Of a stretch of 35,968 bases of DNA, positions 34,448-35,968 are shown piece by piece. The stretch comes from Actinomycetota bacterium (GTDB taxonomy: Bacteria; Actinomycetota; Acidimicrobiia; Acidimicrobiales; RAAP-2). The DNA lies in the NCBI GenBank assembly GCA_021324355.1, contig JAJPJD010000021.1:1-35968 (forward strand), given 5' to 3'. Position numbers and translations under genes: made by a program. Positions within the stretch are counted from its first letter, which is position 1, and every line of letters begins with the position of its first letter. A model generated the notes under the pieces. That model saw only the letters and a program-made list of their open reading frames with translations. It had not been told where the DNA came from and did no database searches.

Positions 34448-35968
34448 TCAGCCGTTGGGCGTGGGTCCCTTGGCGATCTCGGCCAGGAACTCCTTGTTCG
34501 ACCGGGTCGACCGGATCTTGTCCATCAGCAGCTCGAGGCCCGGCGCCGAGTTGCCCTCGGCCGCCAGGGCGTTGAGCACCCGGCGGAGCTTCCAGACCTG
34601 CTGGAGCTCGCCCCGCTCGAAGAGCAGCTCCTCGTGGCGGGTCGAGCTGGCGTTCACCTCGATCGAGGGGTACAGGCGCCGCTCGGCCAGCCGCCGGTCC
34701 AACCGCAGCTCCATGTTCCCGGTGCCCTTGAACTCCTCGAAGATGACCTCGTCCATCTTCGACCCGGTCTCGACCAGCGCGGTGGCCAGGATGGTCAGCG
34801 AGCCGCCCTCTTCGATGTTGCGGGCCGCGCCGAAGAACTTCTTCGGCGGGTACAGCGCGCCCGAATCGACGCCGCCCGACATGATCCGGCCAGTAGCCGG
34901 CTGCGCCAGGTTGTAGGCCCGGGCGAGCCGGGTGATCCCGTCGAGGATGATCACGACGTCCTTCCCCAGCTCGACCAGGCGCTTCGCTCGCTCGATCGCC
35001 AGCTCGGCAACCATGGTGTGTTCGTCGGCCGGCCGGTCGAAGGTCGACGCGATCACCTCGCCATGGACCGAGCGGCGCATGTCGGTGACCTCTTCCGGGC
35101 GCTCGTCGACCAACAGGACCATCAGATGGACCTCGGGGTTGTTGGCCTCGATCGAGTGGGCGATCTGCTTCATGACCGTGGTCTTGCCCGCCTTGGGCGG
35201 CGAGACGATCAGGCCGCGCTGCCCCTTGCCGATCGGCGCGAGCAAGTCGACGATCCGAGCGGTCAGGTTGTCCTTGTCGCCCTCTTGCTCCAAGACCAGC
35301 TTCTCGTCGGGGAACAGGGGGGTGAGGTCCTCGAAGCGGGGCCGGTTCCGGGCCTCCTCGGGGTCGAGCCCCGACACGCGGTCGATCCGCAGGAGGGCCG
35401 GGAAGCGCTCGTTGTTGGACGCCGGGCGGCAGGCCCCTTCGATGTAGTCACCCTTGCGCAGTGCGAACCGCCGGGCCTGGCTGATCGAGACGTAGACGTC
35501 CTTGGAGGACGGGAGGTAGCCCTCGCAGCGCAAGAAGCCGTATCCCTCGTCGCGCAGGTCGAGCAGGCCCCGGACCTCGATCAGCTCGCCGGTGTACGGG
35601 CCGTCCTGGGCCCCTCCGCCCTGGAGCTCGCGGTCGCCGCCGCGCTCTCGGCCGCGGCGACGACGGTTGCTCCGCCGGTTGCCCGGCTCGCCCCCTTGCT
35701 GGTGGGGCCGGCCGGCAGTGCGGGGCTGGGTCTCGGTCCGCACCGCACCGTCCTCTCGCCCCGGGCCCTCGCCGGAGGGGGCGCTGGGCTCGGTCGTCCG
35801 TCCGGACCCGTTGGCACCGATCGATGCGTCAAGCTCGGCCTCGAGCTCGGCCATCGACTGGGCCGGCGCCGGGGCGCGGGTGGAGACGGCTCGGCTCGCC
35901 TCGGGATGGTCGCCGTTGCTGCTCCCGTTCGTGCCGGCCGTCGCCGAGAGAATCTGGTCGATCAGGTC
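34448..35968 (-). CDS. rho: Transcription termination factor Rho, 5' end beyond the window
   Basis: The frame is open through the right edge. The first visible residues ([12 protein letters not shown]) are the end of the Rho N-terminal helix bundle, so ATG 35854 is internal and the true start lies outside. An Arg/Gly/Asn-rich insertion follows ([14 protein letters not shown], with GDRELQGGG), as in actinobacterial Rho. The primary RNA-binding domain is at [13 protein letters not shown], the Walker A at [12 protein letters not shown], Walker B at VIILDGITR, the Q-loop region at [10 protein letters not shown] and the R-loop region near [28 protein letters not shown] in the C-terminus. It is a hexameric RNA-dependent ATPase that ends transcription. 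Rho heads the conserved rho-rpmE-prfA cluster. Confidence 0.97.
   Translation of the reverse strand, partial: DLIDQILSATAGTNGSSNGDHPEASRAVSTRAPAPAQSMAELEAELDASIGANGSGRTTEPSAPSGEGPGREDGAVRTETQPRTAGRPHQQGGEPGNRRSNRRRRGRERGGDRELQGGGAQDGPYTGELIEVRGLLDLRDEGYGFLRCEGYLPSSKDVYVSISQARRFALRKGDYIEGACRPASNNERFPALLRIDRVSGLDPEEARNRPRFEDLTPLFPDEKLVLEQEGDKDNLTARIVDLLAPIGKGQRGLIVSPPKAGKTTVMKQIAHSIEANNPEVHLMVLLVDERPEEVTDMRRSVHGEVIASTFDRPADEHTMVAELAIERAKRLVELGKDVVIILDGITRLARAYNLAQPATGRIMSGGVDSGALYPPKKFFGAARNIEEGGSLTILATALVETGSKMDEVIFEEFKGTGNMELRLDRRLAERRLYPSIEVNASSTRHEELLFERGELQQVWKLRRVLNALAAEGNSAPGLELLMDKIRSTRSNKEFLAEIAKGPTPNG

Overview
The window reads as a chromosomal segment of a very GC-rich actinobacterium. 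The order rho, rpmE, prfA, prmC, tsaC, wecA-like, atpI-type genes, atpBEFHAGDC matches the arrangement known from mycobacteria and other Actinomycetota. The F420-type reductase, the long delta subunit, an Asp-type MurA and many start codons placed about 6 nt after a -10 hexamer point the same way. A deep lineage such as Acidimicrobiia is a reasonable guess, but the class cannot be fixed from sequence reading alone.

Layout. (1) 1-1.34 kb is an accessory patch: a PIN toxin/AbrB-type antitoxin pair with a palindromic operator, two abutting broken insertion-sequence remnants (IS3/IS481-like integrase and ISL3-type transposase), and tRNA-Ala(CGC). (2) 1.37-10.1 kb has a SepX/GlpR-like membrane protein and an ABC ATPase, then a divergent sulfate assimilation locus. 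The minus arm is cysH, a siroheme sulfite/nitrite reductase, an F420-type (FrhB-like) flavoprotein and a small unknown. The plus arm is cysD, cysN and precorrin-2 dehydrogenase. The arms share a short promoter/operator region. (3) 10.1-19.3 kb is carbohydrate and envelope metabolism: a membrane protein, galT, a PPi-type phosphofructokinase, maltokinase, trehalose synthase, a frameshifted meaB, murA and glpX. (4) 19.3-27.1 kb is the full F1Fo ATP synthase operon. (5) 27.3-36 kb holds the wecA-like transferase, glyA, a thiolase-like gene on the opposite strand, tsaC, prmC, prfA, rpmE and rho, which runs off the right edge.

How the genes work together. CysDN makes APS, CysH reduces it to sulfite, and the siroheme reductase makes sulfide, with siroheme supplied in part by the precorrin-2 dehydrogenase. 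The translationally coupled F420-type reductase could feed electrons from F420H2 to the siroheme enzyme, a split version of the single-chain F420-dependent sulfite reductase of methanogens. This is the most interesting functional idea in the window. TreS and Mak form the trehalose-to-maltose-1-phosphate route. The PFK signature and GlpX suggest PPi-linked glycolysis with a separate gluconeogenic step.

A second theme is the start-codon grammar. Several promoters appear leaderless (murA, glpX, prfA). Two micro-ORFs of 16 and 18 codons sit at apparent leaderless starts and end in a stop that overlaps the GTG start of glyA or galT (GTGA). The same GTGA/ATGA overlap links most co-directional genes here.
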